Below are positions 21,300 through 32,900 of a stretch of DNA of 64,000 nucleotides, piece by piece. The first letter of the stretch is position 1. Each line of letters opens with the position of its first letter. The DNA comes from Purshia tridentata (lineage: Eukaryota > Streptophyta > Magnoliopsida > Rosales > Rosaceae), in the NCBI GenBank assembly GCA_003254885.1, contig QANT01005266.1, positions 1 to 64,000 on the forward strand. Direction: 5' to 3'. The notes under the pieces were generated by a model. It did not search any database. It saw only the letters and a program-made list of their open reading frames with translations, and was not told where the DNA came from. Made by a program: the position numbers and the translations under genes.

Positions 21300-22318
21300 C
21301 TAATATAAACCTAATGGATATTTTAAAGTCTAACTTTAGTCCTTTGACTTGCCATATCAGCATCCAATAATTTAATAAATTACATATTAATTAGTCTCTC
21401 TTATTATTATCATTTTTATTATTGATTGTTCAAAACTTTATAGAAAAAAATCCTTTAATTTATTCAATAATATTTTTTCGTATTTTTTTTCTAATATACC
21501 TTTTTTATGATCAAATTTATTATCCTTATTTTTAGGCATTCATTTATGAAGATAATTAATCTCATTCAAAATTCGAAATAAACTTGCATTTATTTATTTA
21601 TCTCTATAATCTCTCTCTCCCTCTCCCCATCTTTGTATTGTTATTAATTTCGGCCTTTTTTTATATATTTCTTTAATTTAGATACTTTCTTTAGTTTAGG
21701 TATTTTCATTAAGTTAGAAACTCTTGTGTAGGTATTTTTTATAGGTACTTTATTTTAGATACTTAATTTCATTTAGGTAATTTTTGTGGGTATATTAATT
21801 TGTTTTGGTTTTTTTCTTGGCTATATTAACTTGTTTTGGTCATTTTATTTGTATTTTATTAGGTAGTTTATTAATGGAATTTTATTTAGGTGTTTTCTTT
21901 AAGTACTTTATTTAGTTTTATTATTTTTGTACTTTAATTTGGTATTTTCATTTAAGTATTTTCTATAGGTACTTTCTTTCCTTATATTGTAATTTTAATT
22001 TATTTATTTCTCTCATTTTTTGCATGATAATTTTTAGTCTTAATCATTAATTTTTTGTTTGGTATACTTTGCTTTTTTAGGATAATTATCTTGCAAGAGG
22101 TGCCAATAAGGATAAATCAATTAATTCTAAATTGACTCTTACAGATATGGAATATAAAAAAATCGATTAAATATTTAATCACAAGGTATTTTGAGAACAA
22201 ATAAATTAATAATAATATTAGAAAATAGATAAATAAAAACCTTAATATGGTTGCTGATGTGGACAATAGTCAAAGGAATAAATTTAGTTTCTAATCTTAC
22301 ACCAGGTTTTATTCAATA
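21300..22318. mobile_element. About 1-kb AT-rich element with imperfect inverted ends (MITE-like)
   Basis: The left end near 21302-21370 reads ATAAACCTAATG, then CTTTAGTCCTTTGACTT and ATATCAGCATCCA. The reverse complement of the right end (22318-22240) reads ATAAAACCTGGTG, then TTTATTCCTTTGACTAT and CACATCAGCAACCA. The matching order of three blocks over about 70 bp supports imperfect terminal inverted repeats. The inside is AT-rich with repeated TTTAGGTA-type words and no transposase. The superfamily is not assigned. It ends some 45 bp from the stop codon of the intact germin-like gene. Confidence 0.55.
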
Positions 22319-22360
22319 TCTAATCTTATTGAAGGAATAAAATCTAAAAGCCTCTTTTAA

Positions 22361-23029
22361 TTAAAAGCCAAACTTGGACCTAATGTTGTTGATAACATCT
22401 TCATCTACTTGAAAAGCCTTAGTTAACACTTGGTCAGAGATTTCAGGCTTGGAAGCAAATAGAGTAAAAGGAAGTACAACAGCGCCAGGCAATTGACTAT
22501 TGAAAGCTGTGAAGGCAAGGCCCCTCCCTTCTCCAACATTGAGCTGAAAGTGAACAAGTCCTCGTGGAATCACAAACATCTGTCCAGCACTCAAAACCTT
22601 GGAGTAGAACTTATTGTCAGTTGTCACAAACCCCACAAGTAGCTTCCCTTCAATGACAATCCCAGACTCACTTGCCCGAGGGTGTGAGTGGGGAGAATTG
22701 AGTCCCCCTGGAGCAAAGTCAACTCTGTTCATTGATATCCCAAGAGTGTTGACCCCTGGAAATGAAAGGACATTTGCAGGTGTTACAGTTGCTCCAAAGG
22801 GATTGCTTGTGTTCCCTTCTTTGCTTAGTCCGTCAAAGAAAAAGTCATCTGAACTGACCTCCGAGATTGGTTTGCAGGGAAAACCATTGACTGATATGGA
22901 GGCATTCTGATCTGCAACACAGAAGTCTTGTAATGGATCAGGGTCTGCAGCATGGGAGGTTATGAGAAGAAGTAATGAAACTGCAAGGCAGAATAGCAGG
23001 CAGAAGGGTAAGCTTGATGAGCTGCTCAT
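22361..23029 (-). CDS. Germin-like protein (intact cupin, apoplastic)
   Basis: Secreted manganese-binding cupin of the germin-like family. These proteins form cell-wall oligomers, and some members have superoxide dismutase activity. The gene is intronless, 222 residues. A signal peptide covers about 1-27 and ends near [13 protein letters not shown]. Cys37 and Cys52 form the N-terminal disulfide. Box 1 gives His114, His116 and Glu121 ([17 protein letters not shown]), and box 2 His160 ([18 protein letters not shown]), so all four metal ligands are present. Possible N-glycosylation sites are Asn42 and Asn73. The C-terminus is NNIRSKFGF. The start ATG is followed by five serines. A TATAAAAG box lies at 23085-23078 on the minus strand, 49 nt before the ATG. 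It is the only intact member of a three-copy same-strand cluster. The exact subfamily is not assigned. Confidence 0.95.
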   Translation of the reverse strand: MSSSSSLPFCLLFCLAVSLLLLITSHAADPDPLQDFCVADQNASISVNGFPCKPISEVSSDDFFFDGLSKEGNTSNPFGATVTPANVLSFPGVNTLGISMNRVDFAPGGLNSPHSHPRASESGIVIEGKLLVGFVTTDNKFYSKVLSAGQMFVIPRGLVHFQLNVGEGRGLAFTAFNSQLPGAVVLPFTLFASKPEISDQVLTKAFQVDEDVINNIRSKFGF

Positions 23030-23077
23030 GGCTGCAAATAGACTTTAGTTTTCAGAACCAAGTACTCAGTTTGAGTA

Positions 23078-23085
23078 CTTTTATA
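23078..23085 (-). promoter_or_regulatory. TATA box of the germin-like gene
   Basis: TATAAAAG on the minus strand, 49-56 nt upstream of the start codon, implying a short leader of about 20 nt. Confidence 0.55.
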
Positions 23086-24024
23086 GACTCTGGTTCTATA
23101 TGTATACAGTGTATCACTTTCCATGCTGAGGTACCATATTAAAAATTACTAATATTATTCAACCATTAAAACTATACAAGCAACATAATACAAACCCACA
23201 AAATAAGCATCAGCATCCATGGGTCAAAAATTGATGGTTCATATTGGTAAATAGTCGTAATTGTTAAAAATAGTTGAGGTTAGTTGGCTTTTGACAAAAG
23301 GGACCATGATAAAGACTGAAATTAATAGATAGAGTTGAAACAATCTTTTGACATGGTCAACAAAATTAAGTATTTATTCTATTTTTTCATGGTGCACCAA
23401 CAAGGTAATATCCATCTAATATCTCATTAACTGAGGTGTACTATAATGTATTTTAGCTTTTAGTCCAGGAGAATTAGTAGCAGGGACAACTTGCAAGTTG
23501 AACCGTTAAAACTATGACGCAGCTTTTCTTTTGTTTTATATTTTCAGTTTTTGGTGAGCACTGACGTTGCTATTTGAGATGTTAGTCGTCAGACGTTCCA
23601 TAAGCATGAAGCATCGGCTTCTTAAAAAAACAAAATAAGTATGAAGCGTGGAGCTGTATGTGTGAATCTAGTAAAGCAGAGCATGACTGCGTGAATTGAA
23701 AGCAACATCCTTTCATCGGTATGTAAACCGAAATGAGCCATGCCAGGCCAAGTATGAACGTACGATACGAGTGCGTTTAGATATGTGAAGTTTCAATAAA
23801 AACGTAATTTTGATACAACAATTAGCTGAATTGTTTAATCACCACTGCATAAAAATAGTATTTAAAAAAAAAAAAAAAAACCATGATATNAAAAAAAGCC
23901 ATGATATTTCCTTTGCTACCAAATCCAATATTATACGATTCACTGGAATCACATAAAACAGGGGGATGCCTGGCGAATATATTGCTTGCCCATCTCTTGC
24001 ACAATGGAAAACTACTTAGCTTAA
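23086..24024. other. Intergenic between germin-like gene and NOL9-like gene
   Basis: Upstream region of the germin-like gene. It includes a poly-A run (about 23862-23881) with an ambiguous base at 23890 and the word CCATGATAT repeated on either side. No gene recognised. Confidence 0.4.
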
Positions 24025-24027
24025 CGA

Positions 24028-24174
24028 TTGTAAAGGCAATATGCACCCCTGGACGTGAAAATTGGGTTGATTCAAACCCAAGCAACTGGGAATGAGCTCA
24101 GCTTGTAGATAGAACATTTGCAGACATGTAAGGCGATATGCACCCCTTGACCTGAAAATTGGGTTGATTCAATA
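24028..24174. repeat. 45-bp duplication of the NOL9-like last-exon acceptor
   Basis: GCACCCCTTGACCTGAAAAT in the real exon 9 acceptor region (24128-24172) recurs as GCACCCCTGGACGTGAAAAT at 24031-24075, both followed by TGGGTTGATTCAA. On the minus strand the second copy lies beyond the stop codon and has lost the acceptor AG. Confidence 0.8.
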
Positions 24175-27100
24175 AGAACTACAAGTCAAAGATTATGAAT
24201 CTTTTAACAGAAAGACCTCCATAACATTGGATGAGATAGAAAATTTATATGTTAGGTCATGATGTTGTCGGTTATTCAATTTCATTTACTGTACATGTGC
24301 AGAAGCCACAGCTTGGCCCATCTATTGTCTGGGAAAGAAGGCATATCATTTGGATATATGAATGCAGGTCAAGGAAGTTAGAAAGGGCATTAAGGCTTTC
24401 AATAGATTTCCCAAAACAAAATTGTAGCCAGCCAACGACAGGATTGTAATTATGTTCAGTTTGTGAGTTTTTGTGCGTATACTACGTTAGAAATCCCCAT
24501 AACATTCTCCTAGCAGTTAGACAAACTTCCCTAACATGATACTAATCAATATAGTTATTCTGCCTAAAGTTTTTCCCAGTGATATTCTTTAAATGCCAGT
24601 ACATATTTTGTTATGTTCATACACATCCCATACAACAGTGGGAAACTGATTACTCATACATGCAACAAGAGGATTTCCTCCCTAATTGTTATACCTATGA
24701 TATCATATTATATCAGGAAAGGGGAATAAATCCAAACTTTTCTCAATAAATCCAAACTTTTCTTACAGACAAATGCATAGATGAGACACAAGAGGTGGAT
24801 ATTCAAGCATTTGAGAGACTATGAAGAAGCACACAATTTTTCAGAAACTTTTATTACATGGGAGGGGTTCAATTACCTGCAACAAACAAGTAGGAATTTC
24901 AATAAAGCCCTGCAGTAGAAGATTGACCTTTTCCAGAGTGCCTTGTGGAACAGGTGTTATCACAAACAGCAAGCCTTTGAATGTGTCAATGCCTCTCACA
25001 ATTCCTAGTTCCAAAAGGCATCAAATAAAATGCTGACATAAGAACCTCAGTTCGAACGGAGCACTGCTATCTATCAATACATTTCCACTTCCACAGCACA
25101 CCAACAACAAAAATTTGGGTTTCTCTAATATAATAAAATAAAAACGATATAGAGTGTACTTTACTACCACCGACCAAATTCGAGAGCTAAGTCTTCTTAA
25201 TTTTTCTGGAAACTCACAATTAATTTTCTATTTTCTCTAAAATTATGAGCACAACTATACAGAAAAGATGAAATACAACCAACTAAATGTGTCAAAAGAG
25301 TGATTAAAGTAACCTACCAAGGCCAACACACCAAGGTAAATCCTTTGACCCTTCAGAGCTAACTGCCAAGCCAACAATGGTTGCGTTCAAACCATAGAAG
25401 ACCTCAGTACCTGGGACCTGGCACAAAAGAACTTAACTGTTACAACCACTAATTGAAATAACAATAATAATAATAACAATGATAAAAGTCCATTGGTTGT
25501 TGACACAAAAATTAAAGGCCATGACTCATGAGGTAGAAAAGTGATCACCACTAAGCTCTTTCTTAAAATGTGAGAAAGAACCTTACAGAAAACAGGAACA
25601 GACTGTTAAGTCCAGTCGTACTTGTAAGAGACACCAAGATTTAAAAATTTCCAAACCTCCAGTGGGTCAATCAACAGTAAAAACTGACCTGACAATGGAG
25701 ATGTCTAATCTTAATGCTAGATATCAGAACTTCATAAGGAGGGTGAGAGGCCAGAGCATGAGCAAGCTCTTTGATTGTAGTAATGTTCAGGTTACTTGAA
25801 AAGCACTGTCTAAAATAAGCCATTATTCGTATATCACGCAACAGGCGTGCATCCTTTTGTACTAGAATCCTGCAACACAATGAAGATAAGATGTAACAGA
25901 GAAGCCAGTACATCCACACAAATCCATGTCTTCTAGCAAGAATATGCTACTTATCAAGGCAAAATAATTTATGCACATGACTGACACTCAATAACCTAAT
26001 TCAATGATTTGTTCAAGAGAAGAATCTTTGTGATTTAAACTAAAAGCAATCAACCCCTCCTACAAATTCTTTATGGAACATAGTAAATAGATCTGACACT
26101 TGGTCTAAAACTAATGCAACTATTACAACTTAATAAATGATGAAGGAAAAGAAGAATGAAACATTGTACCAATAACTCTCGAATTAAAAAAATAATAAAA
26201 AAAAAACAGTGAGAAACCTTTTAGAAAGATGGGAAAGTAATTAACAAATTCTGTCCAAATAATCTGTATTCAAATTAAAAGTTTCCAAATAACCTTGAAG
26301 ACACTAAGAACTTACGATCTATTGAAAGAATCCTGACGAGCTGAATTGACCTCTATTAGATTTACCGTGCCATCATGATCCTCATCTAACCAGAACGCCC
26401 CACTTGGTAGATTCTTACTCTCAGCAGATATGTTTATTTTAACAACATGGGTAGGGGCAATATACTTCAACATATCCACCAATATATCATAACCAACACC
26501 TAGCACACAAAGAAAGAGGAAATCATATAAAATATTCATGTACAAACAGCAATACTCATCAAAGAAAATTAAAAAGATATCCACTCGGGCTTTGGCACAA
26601 ACAGTACATGGCTACGGTGGAACTTGGGGTAAATTTTAGTTCACATCTTATAGGAAAAAAGGACAAAGCGGGAAAAAAATAACAAGCAAACAAACAGAAA
26701 ACAATAGAAGTTTGGGAGAACGTTCAAAAGGCAATTAAAAGTGGGAAGCAATTGACCCATACCTTTTACCCAGCCAGGTGTATTCACAACAAGAGGTAAT
26801 TCAGTCTTAGTAGGGCTATCACTCTTGTTAAACAAGCAGTATTCCTTCTTGTAGTGATCATATAAAGCAAATATATAATTCAAGTATATTGTAGGATTCC
26901 TTTTCGAAGAAACGTCACCAAAGAAAAGACATCTGAGAAAAAAGAGAATTAGCCATCAGATTCCTAGATTTTTTTTTCAAAAGTTGTTGCAGCTCATCCC
27001 ATGTCAAATTCCATTAACAGAAATTTTCAGTTATTGATACTTTTCCTCCAATTTATATATTTCTTTGTGATCTAAAACTGCCACATACAGTTTGGAGTAT

Positions 27101-28320
27101 AGAGGCAACTAGAGTCGTCACTGAACCTTTAAAAAGTCCTAGCTTTCCACACCAACTACATTCCTCAATTTTTCTCAAGCTTCTGCCCTATCCACATCCT
27201 ATAACGCTTCAGCATCTACTCATCATTGATGAGCTAAATCGAAAAAAGACTTTCCATTATATCAACAATACAATAACAATTACTTTAATTAGTTGATGGT
27301 TTTGTCTGAAAAGGCCTTTTAATAGAATGGTGAAAAGTATTAACCTTTTCACAGTTTAAAACTAGCAAAACAGATAATCTTGCTCCATATTTGGTACTTT
27401 AATATTTCATATCCATGCCTTTTCAATTTCCTAATAACAAGTAATCTGCAATACATAATAATTATATTCTGGAAGCAATATTACCACTTTCTGCTGACAA
27501 AATTCATACCTCTCTGGTGTCTTCAGTTGTGGGATTGTCAAATCTATTTTTAACAGAAAAAAAAAAAAAAAACTTAATTAGCAATCCAACCAAAAACGCA
27601 GCTCCTCTAATTATACTTACATGCTTAAAAGTCCTCTAAAAATTTGAGACCAATTATTCTCAAAAGAAGAAATGCAGAAAATAAACAATTGCCTGGAGTG
27701 ACTTCATCTACTTCAGTGAGAGATAAAAATCCAAGAGGACTAAACTCAGGTTGGCCAACATCTGTATCCAAGTAACCAACTTTTTTATACCTGGAAATAT
27801 AAATAAAACAATAAAAAATAATTTTAAAAAAAGGTTATTATTATTTCCCATCAAGGCAATTTCAGGTTATACAGAAAACCCATGCAAAAATCTAGTTCAG
27901 CTTCTCAATGATTGACACTCACATGGCCAACATGTAACAAAAATTCAAATTCAAAACCAACCCATTAAAAAATGAAAACCATACTACAATTTCACTTCCA
28001 AATTAGAGAAAATTCACGTAAAATAGGGTGACCCAGTTCAGCTAGCAACAAAATAAATACAAAGAAATCAACTTTTACTTCAAAAACTGATTAGTGAATT
28101 TAAGTGAAGGGAACTAAGCAAGAGCAACTGACCTCTGGAGAAGAATGTTGAGGAGGTGGCGGGAAAATGTGGATTTTCCGCAATTTTTGGCGCCACATAC
28201 TAAGACAATCGGTGGCGGCGAAGTGACTGAATCGTATGCTACGGAGTCTGCGGCCTCGGACCACTCTGCCGGTATGTAAATGCTCGGTGACGGGTTTTCG
28301 GGTTCTGAAAGTGAATCCAT
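24098..28320 (-). CDS. NOL9: NOL9/GRC3-type polynucleotide 5'-hydroxyl kinase
   Basis: Homologue of the nucleolar RNA 5'-kinase NOL9/GRC3 (CLP1 family), which phosphorylates pre-rRNA ends during ITS2 processing. Nine coding exons (minus): 28320-28133, 27790-27693, 27543-27510, 26932-26763, 26499-26316, 25869-25689, 25417-25318, 25004-24877 and 24151-24098, all in frame, 378 residues. The Walker A motif is GAKNCGKST at 43-51. The family motif YLDTDVGQPEFSPLG follows at 69-83, with Asp73 as the likely catalytic aspartate. CLFFGDVSSKRNP, NTPGWVKG and the end CISPYMSANVL fit the plant members. Intron 2 has a GC donor (CCAG/GCAATT at 27693/27692). A TATAAATT box lies at 28407-28400. Plant NOL9 copies are shorter than the human protein because they lack its long N-terminal extension. 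Divergent from MOS14. Confidence 0.9.
27544..27692 (-). other. GC-AG intron of the NOL9-like gene
   Basis: The donor reads CCAG/GCAATTG and the acceptor AAATAG/ATTTGAC on the minus strand. Only this pair joins VDEVTP to DLTIPQLKTPER in frame. GC-AG introns make up about one per cent of plant introns and are spliced by the major spliceosome. Confidence 0.8.
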
Positions 28321-28399
28321 GGGTGTCTCTCTCCTCTACCTGTCTACTATTTTGCCTTTGTACTTCTGTAGCAGAGCGAGAGCGGCTTCTTGTGACTCA

Positions 28400-28407
28400 A
28401 ATTTATA
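28400..28407 (-). promoter_or_regulatory. TATA box of the NOL9-like gene
   Basis: TATAAATT on the minus strand, 80-87 nt upstream of the start codon, in the context CACGTATAAATTTGAG. Confidence 0.45.
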
Positions 28408-28433
28408 CGTGCTTACACAGTTACACAAGTTGA

Positions 28434-29991
28434 TTTCATGATTGCCATTTGCCAACAAAATAAGCATTGCTTATAAAGACCCGCTATGAGAGGAGATTGT
28501 TCAGGTCCGGGTCGGGTTAGTTTTACTTGCTAATCCGGACAATTTCTGTCTTTGTTTTTTAAGAACAACAAAATTAGACAACTTTTTATGCATAATAAGT
28601 TATTATTGAATGATTTTATTGTTCTTGTATTATATTTATTTTAGGGAAAAATTTTTGTGCCCTATTTTGTACCCTAGCATAGCCCTTTTTTATTACATAG
28701 CCGAGTGAGATATGTATTCTTATTTGATTCATTTCATGCCACTTGAATTAAGATATTCATGCTATTATGTTGTTATTAATGAATTATATGATACTGTTTA
28801 GATTTAGAAAAATGTTATTTGTGCAAATAATAAGGTATTGTCGAATACTAAAATGCTTTAACATTGAGCTTCATGACTTTGGGGACATGACTCTTACATT
28901 AAATGTGATTGAATGTATAATCAATGATTCAATCACATGTTTTGTATGACAAATCTCGATTTGTATGACTTTCATAGCTTTTTTTTTTTTTGTTTTTTCT
29001 TTCGCATGAGAAGGAGAGGATTCAAACCCGTATGTGTAGAGAAATTTTTTGTTTCCGATCAACTAAATCAACACCAATTTATTATTAGCTTTATAGCTTA
29101 TTTGCATAACAAAGACTAAACTTTCTCACATGTTTTTGCTCATCTGCAAGGGTTGAATGCTTGTGGTTATGGAAATAAAAGAACTTTCTATGGCATTGAT
29201 CCCATGTTTTAGTAAGAGTAATGTGAAAAACATATTTGTATTAGAGTAATAAGAACATAAGCATTTTAATACTACGCATTTGTTAGAATAGACCAATTAG
29301 AAAGGCCGCTGAATTACCCCATTTACACTTAAGTTGAATCCTCCTCCCCATAATAATAATAATAAAAAAAAGCATATTAGTAGTAATACAAGTGTAACTT
29401 AAAACATTTGATACTAATAATTGTAAAATGTGATTGCCACATTAAAGTTTCATCTATAAAAATAAATGATGTTAATATTTGACACTTGATTGTGATCGTT
29501 AAAAAGTACATGATTAAATTAAAACTACATCCAAAAAAGATTGAAATTTTAGGCACTAAAAATACAATTTGACCTTCTTGTTTTTTATGAGAGGGAATCC
29601 TAAGGCCTTAACTGTAGACTAGTAAGTAAGTCCATCTTCTACCAAAGACAAAATAGGCCCAACAGGCCTACAATAGGGGAGAGGACTCATACACAACATA
29701 AAATAAATCACACTTCCGGTCACATACAAATCAAACGCCACGTGTCCCATCGACCAGACATCTCTTTCGGTTCAAACAAACTATACACAGACCATCCCCG
29801 AACTCGCATTGACCAACAGTCAAACACACGCACAGATCGGACGGCCATCGCTGAACAACCCCAAACCCTTTTCTCACTGGGGGCGCGAAAAAGCCATTTT
29901 ATCAAAAAAAAACCACTAGAAGAAAAAAACAGATAAAAAAGAAACAAATCGAACCTGATCGAGCTACAGTTTAGGTTCGACTGCAAAATCC
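28434..29991. other. Divergent intergenic region of NOL9-like gene and MOS14
   Basis: Mostly AT-rich unique sequence with no gene recognised. The last 290 bp are the MOS14 promoter and leader, richer in G and C. They contain a G-box CACGTG at 29739-29744 and the word AAACCCTTTT at 29864-29873. Confidence 0.5.
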
Positions 29992-32900
29992 ATGGAGCTC
30001 CAGAACACAGTGAAAGAAGCCCTAAACGCACTGTACCATCACCCGGACGACGCCGTTCGTACGCAAGCCGATCGCTGGCTACAAGACTTCCAGCGAACCC
30101 TTGATGCCTGGCAGGTACTGTATGGTTCACTCTCTGTGTTGGTAGATTTGAATTTTTTGTTTGTTTTGGAAGTTTTTGATCGATGACTGAAGCTCATAGA
30201 AGTTTGGTTCGATTTGTGGTTCGGCTTGTTTAGTTTGGTTGTTGTTTTTGTGATTAATTTGGTATATTATCCATCGTGATGGAATTGGATTTCGAGTTCA
30301 TTCCATTTGAATGAGATGAATTCAATTTAGGGTTTATTTTCAATAGTCTGAGCTGAACGTTATGCTTCAGAAGTGTTACTTTATTTATCTATTTTGTTTT
30401 TAAAAAGCGAGAAGGAACAAGGAAGTGATTTGTGCTCAGGTGGATTTCTGAAATTGTTTTTGAAAATGAAAAGATATTGATATAATTTGATATTCGAGTT
30501 TTAGCTTGAGGAATTTGCAGGCACAATGTTGGTGTGCATGCATTTCCTTAAGGTAATATGTTATGCATATAATATAACTAATTTCTCGTACAATTCATAA
30601 TGTATTCAATAAAAGGATGTGCATTATCATGATGTAAACTATAGGTTGAATCTTTTCCCTTTGTTTTATTTATATTTTTAAAACCGACCTTCTAAAAGAC
30701 TAATTTAAAATGATCATGCTTTTAAAATAAAAATAATTACAATAAAATTTATCCAAGTCTGGGCTTTGTCTGAAAAGAGTCTAAGATGTGTGAAATTCGG
30801 ACCTCCCACTCCCAAAAAATGTCTGTGTAGCCGTGCTTAGTAGGTACATAAAACCTACGCACACATGCTTACGATGTAGTACAGCTGGAAATTTTTAATC
30901 TACAACTTTATGCAGTGAGAAGTTTTGAATCTATACTCTTTAACTTTTTTTTTTTTTAAAGTCATTTTTCAAGATTTTACTATCTGTGTATAGATCAAAG
31001 GTTTGTACAGTCAGCAGTTTCTAAATTTTTTTATGCGACTAGAGTTTTTAAATTCATAGTTTCAGGTTGACCATTTTATTTTATTTTATTGTTTTTCAAA
31101 TTTGTTGGCTTTCATGATTTTCACTTGCTTTTTCATGTAACTTGTCTTGCAGAATTATTGTCTAGTTTCTTATTGGCATTTTACTGCTATTCTTTTACTT
31201 GTTTGATTGTATGACATTTTGCTTTGTCTAAGTTGAATATATTAATGTAGCTTTTTCTTTATGGGTTTTCTGAGTTTTCCCCAATTTGATAAAATCTGTC
31301 ATTATACCTTTTGTTTAGAAACATTAATGCGCTGCTTTTCTATTAGGTTGCTGACAACTTGCTTCATGATGCCACTAGCAATCTAGAAACTCTAATATTT
31401 TGTTCTCAGACCCTTAGAAGCAAGGTAATTCTCTTTTCCTTATAGTTAACTGTCAATGTTCATACATTTAACTTATTACGTTTATTGCCAGAGATGTTTA
31501 AGGTTTAATGTTCAAACTGTGTAAACCTTGTTTAGCTTGTGTGGTTGCTTTTGCTCAGATTTTTAGTTCATTTTGCATCTCATCTAGGTACAACGAGATT
31601 TTGAAGAACTTCCTTCTGAAGCTTTTCGCCCATTACGCGATTCCTTAAATGTGAGTGAGTATCCGTTCTCAATTATATTACAATTGAAGAGTATTGATGT
31701 CAAATGTAATCTTGACATTTCCTTATTGTATTTGTACAATGTAATGCACTGCTTTAATTTATTTTGAAAAATGCTTAGATTGCTTGTGTACAAACATTTA
31801 CAGTTTTGTTCATGGATGTTTAAATGTAGAACTTATTGAGAAAATTTCACAAGGGCCCCCCTAAAGTCAGAACTCAGGTATTGACTGAAGTTTCTTTGAC
31901 ACTCATTCAGTACACATACTCTTATGATCTTGGGAGGATATTATGCTCAATTTCCTGGATTTGTAGATTAGCATTGCTGTAGCTGCTTTGGCTGTACATG
32001 TTCCTGCTGAAGATTGGGGGGATGGTGGTATTGTTAAGTGGCTTCGGGATGAGATGAATTTGCATCCAGAATACATACCGGGATTTTTGGAGTTACTAAC
32101 AGTTTTGCCTGAGGTATATAGATATCATTTTTGGTAAATTTTTATTTCACTGCAGTTGGAAACTGTCTGTAACAAAAAATGATTTAAATCTTGTCCATGT
32201 AAAATGATGAAATTTTTATAAAAATAAATTAGTTACACATAGTGATTCTTGGTTAGACTGCTTTTACACCATGTTCTTGAGATTCTTATTTTGTTATATG
32301 CGGATTTCACACACATGCCTAATTTTTCACCAGGTTCCTTAGTTTTTAACTTATTGTCTATTCAATCAGGAAGTATTCAACTACAAGATAGCAGCGCGAC
32401 CAGAAAGACGCCGTCAATTCGAAAAAGAGCTTACTTCTCAAATGGAGGTTGCTCTTAACATCTTGACAGCTTGTTTGAATATTAATGAGCTGAAGGAGCA
32501 GGTGGTTATGTTATTCATAATTGTATGAATTACTCTATGCTGATGTTTGTGGTGTACTAGGTTTTGCTTTTTGATGTTAGAGTGCCTTTTTTATTCATCG
32601 TTAGCTGATTGGTTTTTCAGGTTCTTGAGGCATTTGCTTCTTGGCTTCGACTGAAGCATGGGTATGAACTCTCTCCCTCTCTCTCCCTCTCTGTGTATAT
32701 ATATACAGGTATATGTATAAACTTCATATTCATTGTATATACCTCTCGGTTTGCATTCTTTTACAATGTTCGTTTCCTATAGAGTCCTTTATTAAGGCAA
32801 TGTAGTCTACTTTAACTTTCAATTAGGGGTTCAAAGTGCCACCTAACCAATGGAGGAATTTAGGATTGACATTGTTGGTGAAAAATGACACCAAACTTGG

